Positions 1 to 11,595 of a stretch of 64,000 bases of DNA are shown piece by piece. The notes beneath the pieces were generated by a model. The model worked only from the letters and a program-made list of their open reading frames with translations, did no database searches and was not told where the DNA came from. The translations under genes were made by a program, and so were the position numbers. Source of the DNA: Loxodes magnus (taxonomy: Eukaryota > Ciliophora > Karyorelictea > Loxodida > Loxodidae); the NCBI GenBank assembly GCA_946699065.1, contig CAMPDV010000430.1, forward strand, positions 215,633-279,632, in the 5' to 3' direction. How positions within the stretch are numbered: position 1 is the stretch's first letter; every line of letters starts with the position of its first letter.

Positions 1-784
1 TCTTGAAGCCAGCCATTTTATTTTACATCAACTTTAACTACTTAAGACATGAAATCTAAGAGTTTTTATCTTAGATTAGAGGAAGATAAGTAATCTTAAG
101 TTCTAGGAAAAGTATATAATTCTTACTGATCTTCTGTTAAGAAAAACTGATTGAAGAATATTAGCAACTATAGAAATATCATAAAACTAGTAAGTATAAA
201 CTCGGATAGCAACTTATTTGATTTGCTAGAGGATGTTTGATTTAGCCTTGGTAGATAGTGTCACAATATTATCATATAATAGGATATCAAAGAAAGAAAG
301 ATAGCAAAACTTCTAATTCCCATCTTTACAAAATCTTTCCTTAAGTATTTTGCTTATCATTTAAAAGGGTTTATATTGAAATAAGGTAAGAGTCTTTTTA
401 TTTAAAACTCAAATAAGGTATGATTAATAAATGCATAGTAAAGTTATTATAATAAGGATTTAAATTCTTAGTTATAAACTTTTGATATAATCATTTATCC
501 TTTTATTTAAAAGTCAAAACATATCAAATCATTCAAATTCTAAAACCTTTAATGGACAAAGACAGCTTTATATTTTTCTGCATTTAAGCTTAAAAATTAG
601 AATTTTCAATAATTTAATTAATAAAATCTTATAAGTATCTTAATAAATCAATATTTTTAATATTTAATTCGACTTAAATAACCAAAATTATTAAGATCAG
701 TTACTTTCATTTCCAAATTATTCAACTTAGTTATCAAAATTCAATCAAAACTAATATCATTTACTAAAACTCTTTTTTTACCAA
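1..784. other. AT-rich stretch, no gene recognised
   Basis: No tRNA, domain motif or convincing repeat is visible. All three stop codons can be sense here, so an open frame means little, and no reading gave a recognisable domain. It may be the upstream region of the WD40 gene that follows. Confidence 0.4.
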
Positions 785-1160
785 AAATATTAGCAACAAC
801 AAATCAGTCCCAACAATACCCCTTCTTCTATTTAAATACCAAATTCAACCTCTGCTTCTAAAAATTGGTAAACAAAATTTCCTACGACTAATCTCAAGGT
901 AATTCTTTAATATTTTAGACTTAACTTTGACGGGTCATTCGGATTCAGTTATCTCTGTAGCTTTAACAAGCGACATGAAATAAATTGTCTCTGGAAGTTC
1001 CGATGCCACTATAAAGATGTGGGATTTCCAGAATGGAAGTTGTACGAGAACTCTGGAAGGTTATTCGGATTCAATTTGATCTATAGCTTTAACAAATGAT
1101 ATGAAATGAATTATCTCCGGAAATTCCGATTGTACGATAAAGATATGGTCTTTCTCAACT
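785..1160 (+). CDS. WD40-repeat protein, N-terminal part
   Basis: Two WD40 blades read clearly with TAA/TAG as Gln and TGA as Trp. The first has GHSDSVISVALTSDMKQIV followed by SGSSDATIKMWDF; the second has GYSDSIWSIALTNDMKWII then SGNSDCTIKIWSF. The Trp in SIWSIAL and the one in MKWII are both TGA codons, while both WD-type Trp residues are TGG. The blades start just after a probable 20-nt intron (899-918), and an upstream exon is plausible from about 785. WD40 blades form beta-propellers that act as protein-binding platforms; the partner is unknown. The frame stays open beyond 1,160 into hydrophobic sequence that I cannot assign. The true start and end are not determined. Confidence 0.65.
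899..918 (+). other. candidate 20-nt spliceosomal intron
   Basis: A GTAATT...TTTTAG segment of 20 nt. Removing it joins an upstream frame ending ...SYDQSQ to the WD40 frame DLTLTGHSDSV with a codon split as G|AC. The size fits the very short introns known from some ciliates. This is inferred from frame and splice-site dinucleotides only. Confidence 0.45.
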
Positions 1161-2899
1161 GCTCTAGCTGTTTTTAATTTTCTTATTAAATCTATTATCT
1201 TATAGCAAAACTTATCTAGACATTGTTTAATATAGAATCCGTTACCTTACTTAAATGAAATTTAATTTGCCTTTATTTATTCGGGTCTTCATTGATATGC
1301 CTTTGTTAAGCCTTCAATCTCTGCTAATTTGTTAGAGTTGATTTTACATCTTTCAATTAGTTGGTTTTTTGTGATTATATCTAATTTTGTACTGAGAAAC
1401 TACTATTATTTTGTAAGTCTTAAATTTTTGGTAAATTATAGTTGATAACTAGGTTTTATTCCTACTTCTTAAAAATGTAAAGTACTTGAATGTTTTCTGT
1501 TTCTTATGTTTTGAAAGTTAAGTTTGTTTAATAAAGCTTTATACTAGTATTACCTATCTGTTATAGATAAAGACTTATTTCTTTTATTAAGCTTATTGTT
1601 TTATTCTCTTTTATATTGCTTTAATTAGAACTTCTTAAAAATAAAGATTAAAAGCTATTAAATTAATGTTGTAGCTGCTATAAATTTAGCTTCTTTTAAG
1701 TGTCTTTAAGCAAATTTATCATTTTTAGCCTAATAAGATAAATAATTTATCTATCCTTTTTCTGCTTAAATTTAAATCTGGTTTAACTAACTTTTTTATT
1801 ACCTTATTATTTCACTAAAGAGGCTTTTTCCTCCTCATCAACTTCTAACTTTATTTTACAGATTGAATATCATAAGAACAGATTGCAGTACTATTCAAAG
1901 TATTAAACTACGATTCTCTTTACTCTACTTATTCAATCTTGTTTGAAGCATCTATCTGTTATGATTTGCTAAGAGCTTTTCTTTAAGGTCTATTAACATC
2001 TAAAGAAGTGTTCTCAGAAAATGTATTAGCATTACTTGATTAAATAAAGCTATCTTAACTCTTAATCTCTTAGTTTTATTTCTACTAAGCTACTAAGAGA
2101 CCTATCAGTAATGAGCTGTAGCCTAATATTAGTTGGCTAATTAATTAGTTTCTGTTGTTTAAGAAGAGACTAAGCTTTCTAATGGTTAGTCTTAGTTGTA
2201 TGCTAGTTCTTAAAAATTAGTTTTGAGTTAGTTGGTGTGTGTATGCTATAGATTTGGTTATGATGTAAGATAGTTTTAGAGTAATTAATTGGAGGCAGTT
2301 AAACTGTATGGTATGATATTGGTGTAGTGATTTGAATTGATAATGAATGGTGTTGTAAAGTGGTTTTATCCTTATAGTGTATTGGTTGAGACTAATTAAG
2401 AAGTTTAGATTAATTTTAATTAATCTTAAATACTTAAGAGAGGTTAATTAAGCAAGATAACTTCTAATTTAATCTTAAGTTCAAAGAATCAACTTATTAA
2501 TACTATATCAAATCAGTCCACACCTACAATCCTCATCAAAGTTATTCCAAAATACAATTCCATATAATACAGAGCTAACCTTATCTATTCCTTTTCATGT
2601 AGATAGGGAGCAATAGTATCTAAGCCTAATTTATAAACATGTAAAACATATCATTCATTAATATGTCTTACTAACCAACTTTCTATTCATATAACAGATT
2701 AACATTATCTACCACATTTAACTCCTATTAAACTACAATCTATATCACACCATTTATATTTATTCTAGATTATATCTACTATTTATTAGTTTCACAAAGC
2801 ACCAGTAAAAGATAATATTTATCCCTTTAGTATCTCTAATACCTTATCATCCTATTTATTATCTTTATGGCAAAACATCTTTATCTCCTCTTAGCCAAA
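1161..2899. other. unresolved stretch with a base-skew switch
   Basis: No domain is recognised. On the + strand about 2,150-2,410 is rich in G and T with very little C, and about 2,480-2,830 is rich in A and C with little G, so the skew flips near 2,430. Several + strand readings look protein-like (hydrophobic and Gln/Asn-rich), but in this code every frame is open, so strand and frame cannot be settled by eye. It may belong to the gene holding the WD40 blades or to the coding-like stretch that follows. Confidence 0.35.
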
Positions 2900-5330
2900 A
2901 TAGCTTATTGTCCTTATAAATATGAAAAGCATCGTTTTCATTCATTTTAGATAGCTAGTTTCTAAGATCTTTCTCAAATTTTTATTTAGTGTCTCGTATA
3001 AAATTTTGGCTTTATTGACTCTTAGCTGAAACTTAATATCTTTCAGCAAACAAAATTAGGAAAATTATTTTTGCTTCTTAAACCCATAAGTTTACTTAAG
3101 CTGTCTAAAGGTAACCAAATAATGTAAGCAAATACTTAAAATTGAGACTAAGGAGTCTTTAAATTTAGATTTATAGTTATGCCTTTCAATATCAATGATA
3201 GACTTTATTGCAATTTGGTAGAGAAAATGCTTTTTTGTAAGATTCTACTACAGTCAAACAGAAGCAAAGGAGAGTTTAAAAGGATGATATTAAAATAAGT
3301 CAGCAAATTTTTATTTAAAGGTAAAAACTATGCTAGATAAATTTGCTTCGTAAGTTGAACTTAATACTGAAACAGAAGAAAGACTTAAAAAGTTAAATAA
3401 TACTAAAATAAAAATTAAATATTGAAGTGTAATTAGTCTAAGGAATAAATAGAATGAGCCAGGCAATTATATCAATAAGATTTTAAGATATCTTTAACTT
3501 TTATAAGATATAAGCTTAATTTAGAAAGCTTAAGAACTATTACATTCAATAAAACTAAACTGATTATTTTCTTTATACGATAATATATAAAAGCTATATA
3601 TTTGATTAATTATCTATCATTTCAATAATTAATATAAGTTATATCTATCTAATTTTTGAATCCAAACTTGTTAAACTTTATTTTTCACCTAATTTGTTTA
3701 GATTTGATTCAATTAATTTTAAAAGCCAATCTTTATTTTTATACCCTTAAACAATAATTTACCTACTTTTAATTAATATATTTAAATCTTTAATAACTTA
3801 TGATCAAATTAGGAAGCTTATGTTATAAAATTGTTATTACTCTATCTTAAATACCAATTAACTATTCCTATTTCAAATCTAAATACTAAAAATTAACTGT
3901 AAACATTCATTTTGTTCAAAAGAGGATAAATCTATAATCTTTCTTTCGGATAATCAGGATTAATTTCTACTCCCTTACACGCCTGATATAGTAATATTTT
4001 TGGAACCGTCTAAATTGTTTCTTCCACTGAATATACAGCTTAGTATGAGAACATTTGTGTTGTCTTAATGAATATTTCAGAAAAACTTTGCAATTTTTAA
4101 TTTTATTGACTGATACCCAGAATCTAGATAATAAGACTTCTTAAACATTTAAAGCATTTATTACTGTTAATTATTGGAACTTTAAATTATCCTATATACA
4201 TTTTATATAGGATAAATATACTTTAATTAAGAACCTGCCAAATCAATTATCCTGAGAAATTCGTTATTTTCTTCATAAGAATTAGGATTTTAATTTTATC
4301 CTAATTTGCTGTGGGAACTTACCATATCATCACTTCTCAACAAGATGCTTTTAATTCAAAAGATAAATATGAGCTTTCAGACTTATTTTAAGATCATAGA
4401 GCACTGTTGAAAAATCTAATTTTAAACAAAAGGACAAATCTATAACGCTTTTACTCCATAATTTATGAATTCAAAAGGATTATCTCCAGTGACAACTCCT
4501 CTTCTTACAAAAATATCAATATCAGGAATACATTTTACTACATTAGAGCCTTTTCGTAAGGTCAAAGGTCTCAATATTTTTCCTGATACACTGCCATTAG
4601 GAGATCTTTATTCTCTAGTCAGACTCTTAAGAACTTTTAATTTAATTCAAGGATTATTCATAATATTTAGCCAGTTCAATTAACCTTCATGTGCTACTAA
4701 GTAATATATTACACTACTTTTAGACAACTTAAAATTTTAATTATGTAAATTCTACTCTCTTACATCTTTTTCTAAGCTAAAATCAAATATCACAGAAGTA
4801 AGTATTAATTTTAATATTATCTAGAACACTAAATTTAAAAGGGAAGTTTTATCTGCTAAGTATAAGGAAGTTAGGATTTAATAATCTGATGAGAACGTTT
4901 CTAAAGATAAATAAATTAACGTGATTCTACCTTTATTAGGTTCACCACGATTAATAAAAAAACCAAATTTTGTTTTTAAAATAGTCTAGAAATATTTCTG
5001 GCTTCGTCTGATCCCTTTGGTCACTTTTGTCTCAGTTTTTAAATAAAAATTTATTACCTTTACTCTCAAAATTCTTGTATTTCTTTCCGAAGGCTAAAGT
5101 TAAAAGGAAATAGAATAAAATCCAATTCTTGTGACAAATTTCACAATCGAATTTAATTTTCTACTTAAAGATATAATTTGTCTCAGTCATATCTTCAGGT
5201 TTTTCCAATTCTTGACCAGATAAACACATAGAGGCAGGATTACTCTGAGACCTTAACTTCAGCACCCTAGTTAGATTCTGGTATTGATCGAGAGAACCCT
5301 GAAATATAATGGCCTGATTTGATATATGTG
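2900..5330 (+). CDS. probable unidentified protein-coding stretch with a duplicated segment
   Basis: The + strand reads as protein-like sequence in two successive frames. From 2,922 a frame gives segments such as IDFIAIWQRKCFFVRFYYSQ (about 3,200) and reaches about 4,100. From about 3,920 to 5,330 a second frame runs with very few TGA codons and passes through GLSPVTTPLLTKISISGIHF (about 4,477). Two related segments lie about 500 bp apart: RGQIYNLSFGQSGLISTP near 3,922 and KGQIYNAFTPQF...GLSPVTTP near 4,431. This suggests an internal repeat or two related neighbouring genes. I do not recognise the family. Introns, start and end are unknown. The minus strand can also be read through here but lacks the duplicated motif in one consistent frame. 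Confidence 0.35.
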
Positions 5331-5861
5331 TATAGGAAAGTTTAGTAGTTGGTAGTATGTATTTTAGAGTGTATGATAGTAATAATGACTTGTATTTAGA
5401 TATAGGTTAATGATAATTTGATTATAGTTTTGATTAGATAAATAGTAATCTGTACTTGTATAATTTAAATATAAGGATATATTAAAGATAGTTTTTTGAC
5501 ATTGTTGAATATGTTTTGGTATGTTATAAGCTGTATGTTAGTATCTGAATAATGATAATATTTGAATAATAGATTTTTAAAGATGTTTAGATAAAATTTG
5601 ATTCTTTATTTATTTCAGCTTTAAAAAGAGCTAGTAAGGAAAATAATCTTTATTGTCAACTATATAGCTATAACTACATTACCATATCAACATCATATAT
5701 ACACTTAAACATACAAAAAAACTTATAAAAATACAACATTAATAAGTATAGATTAACCATATTAATAAGTAGTAACATATTTACTATAGATATTTAAACT
5801 ACTTACATATAAAACTATATTTATTATCAATAATATTAATCATATCAATATTATTATTATC
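5331..5861. other. gap between genes with a G+T-rich to A+C-rich switch
   Basis: No gene is assigned. About 5,310-5,570 is G+T-rich on the + strand and about 5,650-5,830 is A+C-rich, the same kind of switch as near 2,430. The right end is the region downstream of the minus-strand RING-kelch gene. Confidence 0.35.
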
Positions 5862-7307
5862 TCAGTTATCCCCTTTAACACTTCTATAACTCAACTTTTC
5901 TAAATCAATCCTCATTATTGAAAATCTTTCCTATTCATAACCAAAAGCATATCCATAGACACCTCTTATTTTCATCTCCGTTAAAGCAAAGACATCTTTA
6001 AAAATTTAACTTTATTGTCATTATTATTTGTTTCTTTTATATATTCTTCTTGAACATTCTACTGTAGAACAATTTTTTATACCTCCGATTACGACAAAAG
6101 GTTCTAAAGAAACTATAGGACAAGCAACAGCTTCAGGAAGATTCAAATTTTACTTACTCCATCTATCATTCTATATGTTATACTTTCATATATCTTTTAA
6201 TGTTTATCCTTTCTAATTTCCACCTCCAATTGAATAAATGTTTTATTCATCTTTATCTACTACTAAAGTTTAGCCTGCTATTAAGAATGGAAATTAAGAG
6301 TATTTTTATCATTTACTTTAGTTTCCTATCTTTAACTTTTCTACTGATTATAACTTTTGATTTATACTAGTAAATCCTCCAACCACATAAAGATAATTTT
6401 AAGCTGCTGCTATTCCAAAATCACTTCTTCCCTCATTTAGATCACTAAGTTTTGTATTATTACCTTCGAAATCGAACTATCAAGTTTCTTTTATTCCTTT
6501 ATTTTAATTTTAGTTATATCCTCCAATTAAATATAACTTATTTTAATATTCTATACTTTAACTATAGTCTGGAATTATAATTTAAACTTAGACTTATCGT
6601 AATTACTCAGTTTAAATGTTAAATAAACTTAATTTTTAAATAGAGTAATTAAAAAAGTGAATATAGTTAGATTGAATAAAATGTTGCTACTAGGTTAGTT
6701 TATGTTAATTAGTCTGTTTAGTGTTTAACTGTTGTTACTTTGTATTGTATTATAGTTAGTTTCTTATTTGTGTGATATAATTTGAAGTTAATTTAGGGTT
6801 TAGTACTAAAGGTGGTTATATAGTGGAATATAGTTAGACTGTTATAGTTTGGATTTGAGTTGGTTTTAGATATTAGTAAATAGGGAATTAGGATGATTGT
6901 ATAATATTTTAGTGTTATTAGTTGTAGTTAATGGTAGTGTATTGGATGATATTAGTATATGGTATAATGAGAGTATTAGTAATGTTAGATAATTTGGTTG
7001 TAATGGTTTTAGATTTTTGCATAATTTACTTCCTTATCTCTTTTAATTTCTATCTAGCATCTTAAATCTTTTATATGTATTATTAGTTTTAAAATATCAT
7101 TCTTATTAAATCACTTTCTTAAGGTAAGTCTTCAAATCTAAAATGGAATCCTTTTTAACAAATAGGACATTACATTATGCCTTATAATCAGAACTGAGTA
7201 TTCAAACACAAACCACAGTAAATATGTCCACAAGGTAAGACAGTTGGAAGAGCATTAGTTAAGTTGTAATCTTCTTAGCAGATTAAGCATTTTGGTAACG
7301 CTTACAT
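5862..7307 (-). CDS. RING finger-kelch repeat protein
   Basis: Read with the altered code, one minus-strand frame spans 482 codons from ATG at 7,307 to a TGA at 5,862-5,864. Residues ~7-60 form a C3HC4 RING finger: CLICQEDY, then LPCGHIYCGLC and CPIC, all eight ligands present, suggesting an E3 ubiquitin ligase. Residues ~80-235 are a low-complexity linker rich in Thr, Gln, Asn and Ile. Residues ~240-420 carry at least three kelch motifs with the diagnostic double glycine (LYLIGGY, LYVVGGF, IYSIGGG, FVVIGG), likely a substrate-binding propeller. Trp codons in QFWLQG, KWQKYS and DIWKYN are TGA. The TGA chosen as the end is followed by Asn-rich low-complexity sequence; since TGA is also Trp, the protein could extend further. 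RING and kelch lie in the same frame across about 470 nt of linker, which supports one polypeptide without introns. Partner and target are unknown. Confidence 0.8.
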
Positions 7308-7678
7308 TTTTATTATTATTTAGATTAAAAAAGCTTATAAAGGTAATTTATAACAGTTACCATCAAAAATTATAATTAACCATTATAAATTCAAATATCT
7401 ATCATTACATACATACTACAATATTAACCTCTTATATCAAGTACCTATCTACAATCCGCACCAATACATTTTGCTAAATTTAAAAAACCAACCAGCTTTA
7501 CAACTTAATCACATTTTTTATTCTATAAATAACAAAAACATCTCTATCCTAAAATCTTTAAAAACTACTAGGAGCAATGCACTAAAAAAGGGACACAATC
7601 TTTAACTAATCTTAATATCAAAAAAAGTAGCTAAGTTAGAACATTTACTAAGACTAAAGCTCTTTTAAAATCTTTAGA
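7308..7678. other. divergent intergenic region
   Basis: Lies between the minus-strand RING-kelch start and a possible + strand start at 7,679, so it may hold two promoters. It is A+C-rich on the + strand around 7,370-7,560. No motif is recognised. Confidence 0.4.
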
Positions 7679-7960
7679 ATGTAGGAAGAAAAGAATGAGA
7701 AAAAAATAGACGAGAATACGAAGCTCGGAACTGCTAAAAGAGAAAAATTTATAAATTTAAAAATTTTAGAAGAGAAGAACTACAAACAAAGACTCATTCC
7801 AACAGAAATGCAAAAAAATGAAATTATTTAGCATTTCTAAGAAATCTTAAGTAAGAATATGGTAAAAAGAGTGAGAGTGAGAAAATCCTTAGAAAAGGCA
7901 GAATGGAGTTTTTATTTAAAGTTCTACTCACAATCTTCTATGTTCTTCAGCTATATCCCT
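7679..7960 (+). CDS. possible lysine/glutamate-rich N-terminus leading into the 98-bp repeats
   Basis: From ATG 7,679 a frame gives a charged segment (MQEEKNEKKIDENTKLGTAK, later IIQHFQEILSKNMVKRVRVR) that continues to the first units of the 98-bp array. The composition is unlike the surrounding spacer and looks translated. Inside the array no frame can be kept because unit lengths vary between 97 and 101 nt, unless each unit contains an intron. The product is not recognised; it could be a short separate gene or the start of a repeat protein. Confidence 0.3.
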
Positions 7961-10330
7961 AATTAGACTTCTTTCGAGAACTAGACCAAAGCTATCAAGC
8001 AGAAACAGTTTTAAACTAAATGTTCAACCTAAAAATCTTCCGTTTTTAAAATTTATTACTAATAATTTAAGAACTGGATATAAATATGAAACAGAATGGA
8101 GTTTTTAGTCAAAGTTCTTCTTTCAATTTTTAGGTTTTTCAATTATATCAAGACAAAAATTTTAGAACTAAACACTAGCTCTCAAGTGAAATGGAGTCTA
8201 TGCAATAAGTTGTACTTTCATTCTTTAAGTACTTACGCTAATTCGTAACTCAGACGTATTTTGAGAAAAAGGACAGAGCAATCTAGAAAATGGATTCCAA
8301 ACTTAAATTCTTCTTAACGTATTGAAGTTCTTAAGCTTATCATTTATCCAGACATTTTTTGAAAACTTTATCAGAGCATTTAACGATAAACGGATTCCAA
8401 ACTTAAGTTTCTCTTACAGTCTTTTAGTACTTAGCGTTTTCGATTCTCAGTTCAAATTTGGAGAATTTGATCAGAGCTTACAATGATTAACGTATTCTAA
8501 ACTTAAAGTTCATCTTATAGATTTTTAGAATTTAAGCACTTTGCATATTGAAATTAAATTTAAGGAAAAGATCCGAGCACGAAAGATAACGGATTCCAAA
8601 TTTAAGTTTCTCTTAGAGACTTATTTTTCATTTCTTAACATCAGCAAACTTTTTTGGTGAAATTAATCAGAGTTTTTAACGATAAACAGATTTTAAACTT
8701 AAGTTTCTCTTCAAGTTTTTTAGTATTTCAGCACTTTCGATATTCATATATAGATTTGGAAAGAGATCCGAGCACGTAATGTTAACGGATTCCAAACTTA
8801 AAGTTCTTCTTACAGTTTTATAGTTCTTAAGTTTTATATCTTACATGTCTCTTTTTATTTAAAAAGATTAGAGCTCTCAAGGATAACGGATTGCAAACTT
8901 AAAGTTCTTCTTACAGTCTATTGTTCTTAAGTTTTATCTCAGCAAACTTTTATGGAGAACTTGATCAGGGAACTCATTGATTAACGTATTCCAAACTTAA
9001 AGTTCTTCTTACAATATTATAGTTCCCAAGCTTTACATCTTACCTGTCTCTTTTTTAGAATTTAATTAGAGCTCTCAAGGATTAACGGATTCGATTCTTA
9101 TAGTTCTTCTTACAGTCTTGAAGTTCTTAAACTTTAACTTTACCCAGACTTTTTTGGAGATCTTGATCAATACTCTCAAGATTTAACGGATTCCAAACTT
9201 AAAGTTTCTCTTACAGTTTTTTGCGTATTTCAGCTATATGTTTGTCAGATTTATTTAGATTTAATGTCGAACGCACGAATATCTGTGTCTTAACTCAAAG
9301 ATTTATTTCAGTACTTTAACATCATTAGCTTTTTCGATACTTTTAATTTTTGAAACTAGTTCAGATCTCTAAAATATATCGGATTCTTTGCTTAAAGTCC
9401 TTTTTTTAGTTTTTAATTTCTTAAGTTTTACCTCTATCATACTCTTTTTATAATTAGATCAGAATTATTAAGTATTTCTGTTTCTATCCACAAAAATCTT
9501 ATTTCAGTTTTTTAAGATCTTCAGCTTTAACGTAACTCTGAATTGCTTTATAAACTATTTCAGAGCTCAAAAAATATCGGAGTCTTCTCTCAGATTTTCT
9601 ATTTCCGTAGTTTAACTTCATCATCTTTTCGATATTCAGACTAATTTTAAGAACTAGATAAGAGCTCTAAAGTATATCTGAGTCTTTACTTAAATTCTGC
9701 AGTTTTAATAGTTGGTCAGCAATATGTTAATCAGACTTATTTTCATACTGTGAAAGGTTTTAAAGAGAATCGAAGTCTTCGCTCAAAGATGTTATATCAG
9801 TATTTTAACTTCATCAGCTTTTCGATACTCAGACTTATTTAGAGAACTAGATCAGAGTTCTTAAGATGAGTAGATACTAAATTCAAAGTTGTAATTTCAG
9901 TCTTTTGACTTCTTCATTTTTTCGATGCTCAGATTTTTTAATTATTTGAGTATGCTCTTAAGTAGAACGGAATCTTATATCAACTTCTACTTTCAAACCT
10001 TTCAGATTTTCAAACTTTTTTAGATTTTAGTCTTATTTTGAGAACTAGATTAGAGCACTCGATTATAACTAAGTCTTAACTATAAGTTCTTATTTCAGTC
10101 TTTTTACTTCTTCAGCTTTTTGATACTTAGACTTCGTTTGAGAACTAGATCAGAGCTCTCAAGTATTTAGTAGTCATAACTCAACTTCTACTTTCAGACT
10201 TTTCAGATTTATTAATACTTAGACTTATTTTGAGAGTTAGTTCATAGATCTCACGCTGAACGGAGTTTTGACTAGAAGTTCTAGTTTCTGCTCTTTTCTA
10301 AAGTATTTCTAGAGAGCTTTAACTATCTTT
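7880..10330 (+). repeat. tandem array of a ~98-bp unit, about 25 degenerate copies
   Basis: A marker block like CGGATTCCAAACTTAAAG recurs at about 8,292, 8,391, 8,491, 8,590, 8,687, 8,786, 8,887, 8,985, 9,086 and 9,187, then continues in a second subtype up to about 10,258. Spacing is 97-101 nt. Other conserved blocks are a TTCTTxxTTxCAGTCTTT motif and AGAACTAGATCAGAGCTCTC. The first (left) and second (right) halves belong to two subfamilies, with a few older units before 8,290. The unit length is not a multiple of three and varies, so it is not a simple coding repeat. Confidence 0.85.
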
Positions 10331-11379
10331 CCTTTTTCTTTTGATTCATGAATATAGTCTTAGAAGCTAGTTTTGCTGTCTTATTTCTTTTATAATAGCA
10401 ACTTTCTTGTTTAGCATCAGGTTAAATACATTCAGAAATAGCTCCTTAGATTAAGCTGAAATACTCGTGAAAAATCCACCTGGAAAAGACTGGCTGGAGT
10501 ATTCAAACCTTTTGGCAAGGAAACCAACCAATGCAAGCTAATTAACTCCTTCTCTTGTCGAACACACTTAGGTTAGAAAAGAGATCTGATAATACACAAC
10601 AAGAAATATTGATATAAAAGCTCTACTTGATACATAATAAAAATAATAAGTCTTAATCTAGCGTCTTAACTCTTTCTTAATTATAACAGTAAATAAATGC
10701 TTTATTAGTAAATTTAGATATATAAACTGAAATAAAAAGGCTAATATATAAGTAAAAAAATTTAAAAAATATATTTAAGGTTGTTATTAAGAGAACAGAA
10801 GATTAACAATTTATAAAGTAAGTTATAACCAGTTTTAAAACTCACCTTTACTTTAAAATATCCCTAAATCGAAGGGTTGGAAATTAGAAAGAAAATTTAG
10901 TTAAAACTATTTTAAAATGTTAGATACTGAATTTTCGGGTAAAAAGCTAAAGCATTTCGAGTTAAAGAAAAGAGTATTGGGATTGAAAAGTAAATCTAAA
11001 TGAAGGCAAGATTTGAGAGTTAAGTCGATTGTTAATTAAATTGAGCTATGCAATTAAAATATAGGGATTAAAATTGTTAGAATTAAAATCAAATGTTAGA
11101 AGTGATATTTATTATTAAATGAAATATGGTTGTTAAAAGTGAAAAAAGTTAATCATTTTTATGAATAAATTTACAAAATGACAAATGTCATACTTAAATA
11201 TCTAAAAAAAGTATTAATAAATCATGATAAAAACAATCTTGTAATTAACTACTTTTATAAAAGCATTTTAAACACTTTTTAAAAGAGATAAAAACATTTT
11301 TAGTGTCTTAAATCATATTATAAATAAATGTGATTTAGGTAAATAAATAAAATATGTTAATATAAATATATTAAAAAAT
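10331..11379. other. spacer up to the first LINE; possible coding piece at 10,420-10,640
   Basis: The + strand at about 10,420-10,640 is less AT-rich than its surroundings and reads KSTWKRLAGVFKPFGKE in one frame, so a small exon or gene is possible. From 10,640 to 11,379 the sequence is AT-rich with no recognised feature. The right boundary is where similarity to the other two LINE copies begins. Confidence 0.35.
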
Positions 11380-11595
11380 GATTAGCTGCAAGAAGGGTTT
11401 TATACCACCTCCTCAGAGTAGGAGAAAAAATCTGAAGCACTTTCTTTTACCACGTCTTTGCTTTAATTATTTCAACCTTCTTTATTATTCATGGAAACCA
11501 GACTTATAATACAAGACCTCAGATTACGCAGGACCAAACTAACTGACCGAACGAACACGAAATAATAGAATAATAAAAAAAATAGCAATATACCC

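Noticed and set aside
3850..5300. Minus-strand reading with protein-like pieces
   Set aside because: The + strand gives longer consistent frames, fewer TGA codons and a duplicated motif. With no fixed stops both strands read through, so the minus reading has no positive support.
7880..10330. CRISPR-like array
   Set aside because: The units are degenerate throughout, with no split into constant repeats and unique spacers, and the DNA is eukaryotic.
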